DNA from: Batrachochytrium dendrobatidis JAM81
Taxonomy: Eukaryota > Chytridiomycota > Chytridiomycetes > Rhizophydiales
Direction: 5' to 3'
NCBI RefSeq assembly: GCF_000203795.2
Contig: NW_006281105.1
Coordinates: forward strand, 744,001 to 808,000
Length of the DNA stretch: 64,000 nt
Positions within the stretch are counted from its first letter, which is position 1. Every line of letters begins with the position of its first letter. The notes under the pieces are model-generated. The model was not told where the DNA came from. It made no database searches and saw only the letters and a list, made by a program, of their open reading frames with translations. Made by a program: the position numbers and the translations under genes. This document shows, one piece after another, positions 1 through 11,704 of this stretch.

Positions 1-909
1 GCTCTGACTGCAACATAAATACAAATGTTTACACCAATCGGCTAGAATCCACCAATTTGGTACAAATTATCACACGATTGTCACAAATATTGACAACCAT
101 GACAATCGTGACAACCATGACACAATCTGATAAAATGGGTTTAAACTCGATTTAAAAACTTGCATATTGTTGTCAGCACATATCATACAAATGCTACACT
201 ACACATGGCTGTATACAATGTAACGTGTGTCGTGTTTGCAGTGCTTGCAGTATTTGCAATGTCTGTCAAACGCATTGTATCGCATCCAGTCGTGTCACTC
301 AGTTTGAAGTAGCCGTGATACTAGAACAGTAATCTACATTGATAACATCATCCAAATACATATATTGGACAGCACAGTCAACCATGTCGTGTTTGGTAGT
401 CGTGTGTACCAGTTCAATTGACCATGTGTTCGATTGACAATGTGTCCATTTTAAAGCATTTTTGTTGATTGCATTACACCGGTATATTGAACTCGGATGG
501 TATTTCAAATGTCGGATAAGCAATTATCTGTACTACGGCTATGATTATCCGTTGACCGTTGATCATTATGCATTATACATTATATATTGGCACTATATGT
601 GTGTACCGTTTGGTCATGACTGACGAATACACAACAGTCTGATACTAACACAATACAACAATCAACACAGCGTGCATACTAAACACCAATAATCATGTAT
701 ATTGTCAACTCAACACTGTCGGTATATCATATACATACACCAATACACTAATGTACAGTATGCGACTGTATATGACTATATATAACTGTGTACAATACAT
801 TATAAACAACTTTTTGGATATTGTCAATTTAGTTTATTGTGTAATGAATGCAATATGTATATGATCAATGCAAATGGTCAAGTATTTACAAGATTATGAA
901 CTAAACAGG
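1..909. other. AT-rich intergenic DNA
   Basis: No convincing gene is seen; the short open frames have no family resemblance or splice structure. Bases 8-29 closely match a segment just inside the right end of the repeat element at 3688-4375 (tgcaa-ataaatacaaatgt), so an element fragment probably lies at the window edge. Bases 91-121 hold a short imperfect 9-base repeat (gacaaccat / gacaatcgt). Oligo-AT and tgtata-type simple sequence is frequent from 540 to 860. Confidence 0.5.
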
Positions 910-2382
910 TCAAGGACCTGTAGTTGCAAGTGTTTTGCTCTTGTTGACAGTATAGCGCCGTTCAAAAATGGTTTTTGTAAAAATAGTGTACAAGACTTTT
1001 GAGAATCCAAAGACTTCACCGTCGAGTGACATGCCAACATCAACTGATAGATTTACATCGAATGAGGCCGGGCCAGAGTCGAGTCGTTTGATGTTTTCAA
1101 GGTTTGATATGTCTTTTTGGATACCAAAGTTGATGCCAACTTTGTTTGCAATCGACAGTGACGTTTCCAAAAGATCAAATTTAAACACTTCGGCTGCAAG
1201 TTTAAGTTTTGGGGTGAGTGCAAATTCCAGTCGTGTTTCAGCAACAAGCTTGTCGGCTTCGACGTTGCTAGTATATACAGGATTGAACCCACGGTATGTG
1301 TTTTTTTCATTAGATGCAATGCTGGTTTCAAAGTTGGAATAGGACACGGTCAGATTTGCTTTTGATCGGACTTCAGCCGAAATGCTCGCATCCATGTTAA
1401 ACTCAAAAACTAGCTTAGGGCCAAGAGACAGCACTCCAGGAATGTATATCGGAGTCAGTGGGTACTCAAAAATTGGAATGGAAACCAATCGTTTGTCTAA
1501 TCTGACACCTATGTCAAACGACAGCATGGCATACATGTCTATGTCACCTTCCCAGGTCAATGAATATTTTGGCTTTTTGAACAGTCGACCGGATGCACGA
1601 AATAAAAGTGTCGTTTGTGCTTTGATGCCACATGGATTGCAACCGACTCGGAATACACCGCCTACATCTGTTGGGTTAAGTTCGACTGATGGACTGGCTT
1701 TCAGATCCAAGTTGAGTGCGATACCAACAGTTTTGGCGTTTGGTTTGGATACTCGACCACGCTTTTGCAGTAAATGGGTGCTAGCTTGACCATTAGAAAT
1801 ATCATCAGCAGTGATACCACCACCCTGGCTGCTTTCGACACCAGGAAGTGCAAGAATTTCAAAACTGCCAGTAACACCAGCCTTTTCTGGGTTAGTGGTT
1901 GTAAACACGACAATTTTTCGTTGAGCGTCAAGCATCCAGTCGGTAGCAAGAAGTAGAGCCTGCTCGGCTGAATTGCCAACTCCACAACCATGTTGCGATC
2001 CAATCACCAACAGGGTTTTTTGGACTTTCCAGTTGGTGCTTGGCAGTGGTTCAGTAAGCACCATCGTAACTCGATCTTGGTTACATTTAATAGACAAAAG
2101 GCTTTGGATATTGTCGAGATTGACAGATGGGACGTTTGCAGTGATTTTCATTCCAGCCACGACAATCGAATCACGGCCTTTGAGCGGATCGTACCATTGC
2201 AAAATGGTTTCAGGTGATGGCGTTTGATCTTGGAGATATGGACGAATTTTAAGAATATTTATAAATCGGTTTACATGTTTTACTTTGTTGGCAAGCCCTT
2301 TGAACCTAGAAGCTCTAGCCAACGACACGGGAGTTGCATTTACAACGCAGATTATCAACAGAATTAGAGTGACAAATAACAT
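910..2382 (-). CDS. Secreted protein, DUF7029/DUF7223-like
   Basis: A single-exon frame of 490 residues. Residues 1-16 form a classic signal peptide (MLFVTLILLIICVVNA), so secretion or a cell-surface location is inferred. Residues about 60-190 resemble the N-terminal beta domain of secreted fungal proteins of the DUF7029 type: short strands, one cysteine in SIKCNQD and a later HGCGVG. Residues about 215-460 resemble the following beta-rich domain (DUF7223-like), with repeated amphipathic strands and only a CNPCG pair of cysteines. A basic LLQKRGR site separates the two halves and could be a Kex2-type cleavage site. No catalytic motif is visible and the function is unknown. The gene stands alone in AT-rich DNA. 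The family resemblance is from memory and needs a profile search; the coding call is firmer. Confidence 0.7.
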   Translation of the reverse strand: MLFVTLILLIICVVNATPVSLARASRFKGLANKVKHVNRFINILKIRPYLQDQTPSPETILQWYDPLKGRDSIVVAGMKITANVPSVNLDNIQSLLSIKCNQDRVTMVLTEPLPSTNWKVQKTLLVIGSQHGCGVGNSAEQALLLATDWMLDAQRKIVVFTTTNPEKAGVTGSFEILALPGVESSQGGGITADDISNGQASTHLLQKRGRVSKPNAKTVGIALNLDLKASPSVELNPTDVGGVFRVGCNPCGIKAQTTLLFRASGRLFKKPKYSLTWEGDIDMYAMLSFDIGVRLDKRLVSIPIFEYPLTPIYIPGVLSLGPKLVFEFNMDASISAEVRSKANLTVSYSNFETSIASNEKNTYRGFNPVYTSNVEADKLVAETRLEFALTPKLKLAAEVFKFDLLETSLSIANKVGINFGIQKDISNLENIKRLDSGPASFDVNLSVDVGMSLDGEVFGFSKVLYTIFTKTIFERRYTVNKSKTLATTGP

Positions 2383-3687
2383 ATTTATATGGTTTGTACT
2401 TGGTGAATTTGCAAGGTTTGATACAGTTGTTGTTGAGATTATGGCTTAGATTGAGCAAAAACAGCCTGTTTTTATATTCCAACCGACAGTCGATGCATCG
2501 CATGTTGCTTTGTTTTAGTTTTCTGTTTCACAGGATCAGGGTGGAGTCTACACTGGTATTACAATGAGGGTTGGTCGCCCTTAATTTAGCTGTGCAAGAC
2601 AAAAACACACTATTTATAACTTGTCTCGAATAATAGCTCTTAAATACTGTCATATACGAGTGCATCACACATACCACATTGCCATTTTTACGAGCATCAC
2701 TATATATAGCATGTAGACTAGTGGTTTCACATTCGAGATTTGAGCCGAGTGGTTAGACATACACCAGCTCATATATCGATAGCGTCAATTCAAACCCGAC
2801 ATTTACTGCTTTTAGGCTGTGAATGGCCCTTAACAGTCTGGTTGATTAAAATGTTGTTGAACATATACGATCAAATGTATCAATCACTACTGCACAGCTG
2901 ATTATTAGTTGTATTGCGTTTGTAAAACTAACACATCCGCCCTGATTTAAGCCAGTGCTAATGTGCTGGCTGAACAGCACGTCTAATAAGCAAACCATAC
3001 GCATCTGGACTCGAAAGCAACTGCACAGCATTCAGATTGATCTACGAGACTGTGGGGTTCAACAAATCGGCTGCTATGGGTTTTTAGCTTTCTGATTGAG
3101 GCTCAGTTGTTAATTTCAGTTTGCATAGCCTGGATCACATTGTTTAAACGTGAGCCACAATACAAGAGCATCGTCACAATATGTATCAAGTCTATTGTTG
3201 TATAATGTCAGCACTGCTATGTTGAATCATGATGGGCTATCCGGATGTAGTTGTGATATTAAGAGCTGTGCCATTTGTGTGGAAAATACGATATATCGAC
3301 CAACAATCAAAACAGTTGGCACAATAGACACCATTGATGTGTTCTGGCTAACAATACAATTGGACATGTCATGTCATTAAATGACAAATATGCAATGTAG
3401 TAGCCAGAGTGGTCTGATAAAGCATGATACGATAAACAATACAGTCAGACACCAGGACAGTATCAAGAAATGAGTATACAAGTGTAACTGATTCGAGATC
3501 AATTATCATGTCATACCCGAGTCTTGCGATAAATGCAGCAACCATGATCAAGCATTCAATGTCGTATGTCCAGTGACCAATGTCCAATGTCGTATGTAAC
3601 GTGAATGGTTTATTGCCAGTGTTGTATACCAACTACTGGACATATCAAAATATACAATACATGTTGCAAATGATTTATAAATCAATA

Positions 3688-4375
3688 TACAGTCGTATTC
3701 ACATACAATCAATCACGACACAAATGTCGATATACATAATACACAGCCAATACCATGTCATGATTGGTGTCGGTTTACTGTACAACACTGTATTATTCTG
3801 ACAAAGTCGATTGGTTACTATGCGTGCTCATTTTTGTATAAACCAACTGGACGAGTGTTTACATATTCATGACATATTCATGACACTTGATCAATCCGCG
3901 ACTCTGCATTCAGTCAATCCAGACATTACAAGTAAACACTGTTCGACATGCAAACAACCGCTGCATTCCAAAATGCACAATCTGTTGAACTAGATCGTGA
4001 ACATACCCAGAGTGTTAAAATACAACACATACGAATGTGTGCACAGTTTGACCGACAGCATCGGACCAGTCAACACTGATATATCAGTTGCAATGTATGA
4101 ATTTGAGTTGAACTTGTCGATCGTGCAATGTATGACTGCCAACAATGGTCAAAAATGATCAACAATAGTCAACAATGATCAAAAATGATCAAAATACAAC
4201 ATCTGAATACACCAGTCCAGTTCAAACCTATAGCGTCATCGTGTGTCGTATGATGATCGTTGTGTTTGAATACTGACAACTTCCAATAGGAAAATGCAAC
4301 ATTCAGCCATTGTTTATTCGAGGCCGTCACTGCAAGATAAATACAAATGTGTATTTTATGCGAATACAGCTGTAA
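3688..4375. mobile_element. MITE-like element, decayed copy (copy I)
   Basis: The left end at 3688 reads tacagtcgtattcacatac and the right end at 4356-4375 reads tatgcgaatacagctgta, a degenerate inverted pair of the family terminus. Inside, stretches such as cgctgcattcc...gttgaacta, ccaataggaa and cattgtttattcg...tgcaagataaatac align in the same order with copies at 51338-51851 and 57716-58232. It is the longest and most diverged copy (about 690 bp), partly because of the 10-base tandem repeat at 4140-4193. No transposase is encoded. Confidence 0.7.
4140..4193. repeat. 10-bp tandem repeat
   Basis: About five units of a 10-base motif, caacaatggt / caaaaatgat / caacaatagt / caacaatgat / caaaaatgat, ending in caaaatacaa. 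It lies inside the decayed element at 3688-4375 and has no counterpart in other copies, so it probably expanded after insertion. Confidence 0.85.
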
Positions 4376-4566
4376 TAGTGGCAAGTGGTGGTAGATTTTA
4401 AAAGTTTATAAACCGCTTGTAGGCTAATTTATCATCAATTTCCAATATCTGATGATTAAATCAACTAACATTATAGTCACCCATTTCAGCATGTAACTAT
4501 TTATTGTGATGCAGTAGCGCTAATATCTTGGCCAATGATTTGCACAATCAACACCAAGCTAAATGC

Positions 4567-5967
4567 TCAGTTAAAGTATAATTTCAAATATTCACACCCA
4601 TCAATAGGCGTCAAGACTGTGTAGAATACAAGTATGCCAGATATGTATAATCCCCATGCAAGAACTAAAAAAAGTTTGTAGCAATTAAAAAATCAGTTTA
4701 ATCACATACCAAAATAGTATTGGGCTTTGTAGATTCAAGTTGAAAATAGCAATAAATTAAACTTACCTTGGGATTTTAAAGGGCCAGATACAAGAGAATC
4801 TAAGTTTGGAAATCCCACAATGTTACAGAAAATATGAGTGGCAATGGGCCCATACAACGATCCTGTTCGAATAAACAGGTACGTTGCAAGCCATCCAAAA
4901 ACCATAGTATACATCAGTTGAAAGACTACCAGCAAAAGTGAAAGTATGAATCAGATGGCATATAAACTATAAATTCATGGATATGCCTAAAATAAATAGG
5001 CGGTGAATTAAATACAAAAATCATACTTGAACTAGTAGCTGCGTGTATGATGGATCGACGAGTATAACCACCATCACGGATGACTTCCCATGCGTGGTGC
5101 AGATGAGCTAATTTGTAAAACAGAGTTTAGATCTACCTAGATGATGCATACAATACGCAAAATGATATCAAGCTTGGTGTAGATTGACCTACTCACCAAT
5201 ACCAAAAAACAGGGGCAAACACCAGATTGTCTGTCTAGCACTGAATCCCCCAGCAAGCATAATAGGAACCATGTAGCCACGAAACACAATTTCTTCAACA
5301 ATCGGACCCTAAAACATTGCATGATACCCACTCAAATATGAGTGCTCATAAATTCAAATACAGCTCAAGTATATTCGAATATCAAATTCGTGGCCAGATC
5401 TTCAGAATGAAACCTACCACTACCCAATTACGAATAGTAATCAAGTTTTTGTCAGGACTGTCAAGTGCCTGCTGCATCTGGATGTATATTTCCATGTGAT
5501 CCAATACGAGTGGGCCAAGGAACAGTGCTCCACAAATACCAAGAGATACTGCAATAGATGAGATGGGTGAATGAGAAACGATGCCAACATACTTGAATGT
5601 GTTCCAGACCTATCCCAGTTTAAGCAACGATTGTAGATAAGTCTGAGAAGTTGAATAAAGCACCCGAGTCTGTCAAAAACTCTAGTGTTACCTCTAGCCA
5701 AATGCTATAAAGAGTGTGTCTAATTGGATCTACATGCTCAATAGGTTTCCTTGCAGAAGCAAGCAGACCTACTACAAGAACAAACCCAATTGCACAGGTC
5801 AATGCAACCGCCTTAAATCGCTGTCGGATCACATCGGGGTCATTACGAGATCTGGAAATAGCTCCAGGAAATAGATAGAACGAGCCCACAAATAATGTAG
5901 ATAAGAACAGACAACTGCTCATAGCAGCAAGCCAAGTCAAGCCATGAACTGTGCTGGTTTGTGGCAT
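4567..5967 (-). CDS. RCE1: CAAX prenyl protease 2 (Rce1), type II CAAX endopeptidase
   Basis: Removes the -AAX tripeptide from farnesylated or geranylgeranylated proteins (Ras, Rho) in the ER membrane. About six exons: 5967..5692, 5609..5418, one starting at 5308, and three shorter ones to a stop at 4567. Exon 1 (MPQTSTVHGLTWLAAMSSC) carries the first membrane segments. Exon 3 encodes GPIVEEIVFRGY, the EExxxR catalytic motif. The next exon begins HLHHAWE, supplying the FxxxH histidine together with the preceding FFGI. The fifth encodes ATHIFCNIVGFPN, the HxxxN motif. The last encodes a final hydrophobic segment. All signature residues of the ABI/CAAX-protease family are present. It lies 232 bp downstream of the LC8 gene on the same strand; I see no shared regulation. 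The last two exons are the least certain. Confidence 0.9.
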
Positions 5968-6199
5968 GATGTGGTATTACAAACAAGATGACTGGATATT
6001 TATCAGCAATCTACTGCCAACTCAAAATGTAAATTCATTAATCTTGATTCATCATGGAAACACACCGATTATAAACTCAAATCTACAATATGTTCAAAGC
6101 CAAGAATTTGGTAAACTGCCACTTTGGCATTATTTCATTTGTGGGAGAAAAAGCAAAGTACGGTGTTAAAAAGCCTTGACCATGTTTTCAAGTTAAAGA

Positions 6200-6594
6200 T
6201 CAACCCGACTAGAAATATAAAAGTTAGCAAAATAGATTGAGCCATAAAGCACACTTGAATAAACTTACCTTGAATAGTAGAATTGCAATTTGACCCAAGT
6301 AAAAATAGATGAAATGCTAAAAATAAAATCCATGAGCAATGCTGAAATTGAACCCAGCAGTAACAAGCAAAATATACAAACCTTTGTTTCATGTGTAACA
6401 TATGAGCCAAAGTTTCGACCAACAATACAGTGCCATGTGGGGTTGTATTTTTTGTCAAACTCACGTTTGATAAAAGCAGCAATATCCTTTTCAATGTTGT
6501 ACTTTTCCATTGCCTGAGTAGCACAGTCGACAGCATCTTGCTGCATTTCTTCGCTCATGTCGGCATTCTTGATGACAGCCTTTCTGTCAGACAT
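6200..6594 (-). CDS. DYN2: Dynein light chain LC8
   Basis: An 89-residue protein, exactly the family length. It is a dimeric hub subunit of cytoplasmic and axonemal dyneins and also binds non-dynein partners through TQT-like motifs. The sequence is close to the animal protein across its length: [20 protein letters not shown] at the start, then [20 protein letters not shown] and [15 protein letters not shown]. Three exons: 6594..6382 (71 codons), 6316..6269 (16 codons) and 6208..6200, a 9-base last exon coding only Ser-Gly-stop. Phases join cleanly. The ATG starts at the conserved N terminus. In this organism it probably serves both cytoplasmic transport and the flagellum, consistent with the axonemal dynein gene at the right end of the window. 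Confidence 0.96.
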
Positions 6595-7373
6595 TATGAA
6601 ATATGGCTTTTGCTAAGATAGATATAAGACAGACTAATTCTAATACAATAAATTAGTTTGACTTGTCAAGAAGCCAGACACGCGTAATGGTCAGCACCAA
6701 ACACGCGTGAAACCTACAAGCCCATCTACAAATGAAGAATAATACATTTGGTGGCATGCTGTAAAGAGATAAAGGATATACCCAAGTATCATTAACCTTA
6801 CATATAGGCTACGCTTGAATAATAGGGAAATTTAGATTTAAATAAGCCAGTATCTAGAAAACGACGGCTTTAACGATACTTTAAACACTGAATCAAATGC
6901 AGGAAATGGTGTTTTAGATGGCAATAGCGTAGCTTAGATAATGGGTTATCAAGACAAGATGAAAAACAGTGGCGCTCATTTATAATAGTAGTGGCTAATC
7001 AAAGGGGCTGGAGTGAATCAAGAAACTGTGTGATATACTAATCACTTCCCAAACCATAGATATAGGCAAAACTAGCCATCTATAATGGCATTATAGATAG
7101 CCAGCAGTCCAGTGTAAAGCTATTGCTCCGTTCAAGTCAGTCAACAGTAGTTGGCTGACAGTATACAAGCTGGTTGACAATAAAAGAATAAATTCATAGC
7201 AGACATGAATGCATATGCAAGCAACTAGTCTCGACACCAACACACCAAATATCAAACACTTACACTGAGAGTTGGAGTTGGCTGAAGAGCGAGAACTGCG
7301 ACATTTATGTTACCGTGCGTACCCTCAGGATAGTAGAATGCCAAAAAATTCAATCTGAATTCCTGTCTGCTGT
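6595..7373. other. Intergenic, divergent LC8/HEATR6 promoters
   Basis: About 780 bp between the start of the LC8 gene (minus strand) and the proposed HEATR6 start (plus strand). No gene, tRNA or repeat-element terminus is seen. Acgcgt occurs twice at 6680-6710 (cacgcgtaatg, cacgcgtgaaa), which matches the MCB box core, but this is only a short-motif coincidence until tested. The HEATR6 5' exon could extend into this stretch. Confidence 0.4.
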
Positions 7374-10300
7374 ATGACCGACCATCTTGCTCTTGTTACG
7401 GCTCTGTCCTCTGGCGCTGCACATCTCTCTCTCAAGGCACGTATTCAAACTGTCTATAATAATTCATATCAAATTACTTTAATCCTAGCATCAGGAATAT
7501 CTGTAGTTGCTCACTCAAGCTTAAACTTGGTTACATTAGGAATGGATTGATTTGGTTTTATTTGGAACTGCCAATTGGATAGACTCTCCTGAGTCTACAT
7601 TGCTTGTTAAAGCATTATTTCATCTATTTAGTGACAAGGTACAGTTTATAGTTGGTTTTAATTCAAGATTCTGGCGTTTTCTGCAGGCTTCCAATTTAAA
7701 CAAGGGAATACAATCTAATCTGTACTAATTCAATCTGTATTATAACTGTCAAGCATTAACTAACTGTTTTTGATTTTATTGATCTATATGATTTCTGGAG
7801 TATAGCATTCCTTTGGGATCACCCCAGATCCAGCCCACATGCTGACACTAGTCACCAAATCCGTCGAATTTTTAATTCAACAGCAAAGGCAATTCATGTC
7901 ATCTCAAAATGAGATTCCATCTGCCCCACCAACATCACGAATTCTCCCCACTAGATCACGACCAGACAGTCCATCTCAAGGCATTACTCCTCTTAGATCC
8001 ATGGCCATTGTCTTGTTTGAAAATGCTGTATTTTGCCCTGATGTAAGCACGAATTGTTTAATGTTTCCTGTTTGAATAGCTCAAGTGCGTTGAAGCTATC
8101 TATAATTGATAACTCCAATCTATACTAAAAATAAATTTCAACAAATCACTGAATCTATATCATTCACTAGCTACATGACTCACTACTCAATCTACTGACC
8201 CCGTTAAGCCAAGATTCTTCCAATCTCAATTCTCGCCGTCTTGCAATAGTCTGTCTTGGTAATATGTGCGCAAAATCAGGTGCAAAGTTCATACCACTAT
8301 TGAGACATGCTAGCGCTGCACTCATAGCCATAGTAGTAAAACATTCGGTAGTTCCTTCACAGATTCTCGCCCAATCTTTGCGTAGTCTTTATATGATTGT
8401 AAATGAAAACAAGACTATTTCAGGCGAAATAGTAAATCAGCTTGTTGCAATTTTACCATTATTGATCTTTCCTACTTTGTCGGAATTTGCAGCTTGGAAA
8501 GCAATAGGTAAGTTGAATATACATCAAACTTCAAACATGCGATTGCATTATAACATTTTTCAAATTGATCATTTATTGGTTACCAGGAACTAAATCAGAT
8601 TCGTGGAGAAAACCACCTGATTCTGATTCAGAAATATCTGATACAGATACTACTGGGCCTCGAAAATTGTAAGAAATGTATCTTTATTTGTTTGGTGATA
8701 CCTGAAAAAATAGCTAATACAAAACCCACTCAATTTTAAATTAATAGCCATCAATCCAACACTAAACTATGGATGAATGCACTGCAGCTTTTATCGGCGT
8801 TTACCAAAGTGGGAAATACAATACTGTTACTTTAGATATGCAACTTGTAAGATAGATGTTGATCAGCTAACACCTGACGTGTACTCAACTTTTCAATATC
8901 ATATTTATTGGCACAGTCGAACCCAAAACAAGTGTTTCCTCAATTTGGCAGTATCATTTTTCCAGGAGGAAATCTTGCCTCCATCCCATTGATTGATATT
9001 ATTATTTTTTCTCCAGATCCAAAGCTACGAACTGCTGCGACTTCTACAATTTGCACTCTTTTTGAAAGTTTGAAGCCATTTTTTGCCATAGCCTCTCACA
9101 GGTAATTTGCTTTATGGCTACACGGTTGTTCGAGATAATTGAGTTGAGCTTTTGGGTTGATATGTAAGCTAAACTGTGTGTATTTTTAACACTAGTGAAA
9201 CAAAACCTGCTTCATTTGCCTCACTTTCTCAACGATTAGCTGATCAGTTATGTGCTTTCCATATATCCTTGATGACGCATATACTCGACAAGCAACATGC
9301 CTCAACTCTAACTCTTTTGCTTCAAGTAAATACAGATTGTCATTTGCAGTGCGTCTATCTATTTACTTACTAATTCATTTTTTCCATTTGAATTAGGTCC
9401 TTACATCTTTGGTTCAATGCACTTTATACACTCGATTATCGCAAGACTTTCGATCTGAAATCGTCACTCGAATTGGTGCACTTGTATCACATCATGGTCA
9501 GTTTTTATCGTTTATACCAACTCAGTATGCTATCAAACGAGTTCAGCTATTTACGCGTTTTGATATGAATATTGTACTCGTAGACTCTTCTGTGCAAGCA
9601 CGTGCATTGGAGTGTTATTCAGCTGTGCTTAGCACAATTCAAGAACCCAATACATGCGCAACTTCTCTCACCTGGATAGATACCATTCCTGGGGTTCTTC
9701 AAAAATGTTGTGACTATGCATCATCAGATCAAATTGTTTTACGTATTGCTGCTTTAGAGGGATGTTGTGCTATAGCAAGATATCATCCACTTTCATTTAG
9801 GTATACAATCATTTTTGTAATTTGATGCGCTCTGGGTTTGGATAAATTAAATCTGTTGATTGGTTGGTAATGCATTACTAATTGTTGAAATGGACTGAAT
9901 TGTTAGTCAGCAATGGGATTCTATTCTAGTTGATGTCCTTGATAAAGCACGCATGAATACAGATACGGCTACACGGCTTGCAGCTGCGAAAATTTTAGAG
10001 CAGTTTGCAAATAGCTGTAGTACAGGTGCACTTTGTGCCGAGGTATGTTTTACCCTGTATCCAAGAGTTGAATGATACAACTAAAATATATTTATAAATG
10101 GAACGACCAGAATGTGCCAACTCAGTGGTGGATATATATATCTACAATTGTCACAGACTCGTTTATTTTTGATAGAATGTTTGCTATTCGTGCTATGGGA
10201 TTGAATATCATTGGACAAATTCCCTTTGTTGAATTGGGTATTCTGAATGTATGTTGTATGATTTACATTATTCAATCATGCATTGAATTGCATTTAACTT

Positions 10301-11596
10301 GTTGGATAATATGCTATTTACTATAGGCAGAGTTATGCACCTTGTGCTGGAAAGGTGCCGAACAGCTTGTTGCTGATGATCATTCCGACGTTCGATCTGC
10401 AGGTATGTTTTTGCAGTAAATTGATTTTTATGTTTGATTCTTGCGCTAACATATTTTATTTGATTGCCTTGATTAAATAGCATGGGGTGCAATTGGTGTA
10501 TTAATTGGACAAGTGATCTTGACACAGGTATGGTAAAGAATTGAGCATTTTGCAGGTTTATATATTTTATTTTGGGTATTTTATCTCATCAACCGATACA
10601 ATGATACATCCTTGTGATTTAATCTGTATACAGAATATAAGTTGCTTGCAGCGTATTGCTGACTTGATTGTAACTGTAAGCATTAATGAAAGTAATGTTG
10701 CAACTAAAGTGCGTGCCGCTTGGGCTTTGGGTAACCTGACCGAGATGTGGCAAAAACTGGCTGAATCATACAAAAGTGAAACGAGTAGTTTAACCAAGAT
10801 GACATGTGAACAAATCGTGTTGCTTTTAAAAACGGCCAATAGCTTTACAGGTGACAACGAAAAGGTGGGTCGAGTTTGAGTATATGTTTTGGTTGTGCAT
10901 ACAACTCCAGCCTGAAAGTTGCATCGAAATGCTTATATCGCTTTTTTGAACAATGTTGCAACAACAGTGTCGCGCAAATGGTGTGAGGGCGATCGGAAAT
11001 GTAGTTAAATTGGCTTTGACTGATCCATTATTGACCAGTCCGACATTCTCGAGTCTACTGAGCGAGTCTACGCGACTGTCAATCAAGGCATCTCAGGGAG
11101 GAAGTTTCAAGGTAATATTTACATGTCCAATACTTTTTATATCCAAATATACTGTTTCAAAACATACCAATCAAAATATATATTTGCACAGGCTCGATGG
11201 AGTGCATGCTATACACTCAGTATCATACTATTACTGCCTGATACAGCAGGGACACATCAGCGGCAACGAGCAGATATATTTACGGTACTGGCTAAAGCGG
11301 CAACAACATGCACCAATTTCAAGGTCAAGATCAGTGCCATCACAGCGATGCAGTCTGCAAATGCTTCTGATAACGTGGTACACACTCTATTTGACAGCCC
11401 TACACAATCTACTTCTGTGAACATAAACTCTTTAATCAAAAACAACATAGATATCTGTTTGGATGCAATCCAAAGTACGCTAGATATGATGGATGAAAAT
11501 GTCAACGAAGCCAAGTTTGGAGAGTTTAGATATACGGATCAACTTAAGCAAGCAGCAAAAGCTACAACACAGCATCTACTCCATCTCCAGAAATAG
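7374..11596 (+). CDS. HEATR6: HEAT repeat-containing protein 6 (HEATR6-like)
   Basis: A many-exon gene for a large alpha-solenoid protein of poorly known function. The clearest part is the DUF4042 block at about 8160-8510: SSNLNSRRLAIVCLGNMC, then long helices ending in FAAWKAIG. Other good exons are about 7550-7640 (EWIDLVLFGTANWIDSPEST), 7837-8043, 8590-8670 (acidic serine linker SDSEISDTDTTGPRK), 8909-9102 (PDPKLRTAATSTICTLFESL), 9195-9330, 9400-9800, 9905-10040, 10170-10250, 10330-10530, 10630-10865, 10960-11110 and 11190-11596. Repeated RxAAWALGN-type helices (VRAAWALGNLTEMW, RANGVRAIGNVVKLA, ARWSACYTLSIILL) mark the C-terminal HEAT units. The stop at 11596 follows TTQHLLHLQK. The first exon is uncertain: ATG 7374 (MTDHLALVTALSSG) is my choice, but its splice to the 7550 exon is not resolved. 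Convergent with the VMP1-like gene, 108 bp apart. Confidence 0.85.
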
Positions 11597-11704
11597 ACCC
11601 TACACTTTTCAACTCTACCCTACCCATTGTTTACACAGGATAGCCAACCAGATAATTCCAAATAGGTATATAAAATTGTAGGAAAAAGTTCAATTCCAAT
11701 TGTT

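Larger units (their letters stand above)
2383..4566. other. Long intergenic region with decayed repeats
   Basis: No supported gene. Bases 2735-2805 hold a tRNA-like stretch (gagccgagtggtta, then ttcaaaccc) that does not fold as a tRNA. The right half is occupied by the repeat element annotated at 3688-4375. The rest is AT-rich unique-looking sequence with short unrelated open frames. Confidence 0.5.

Noticed and set aside
968..1789. Two plus-strand frames opposite the secreted-protein gene
   Set aside because: They are antisense shadows; the minus-strand frame is longer and has a signal peptide and a domain-like pattern.
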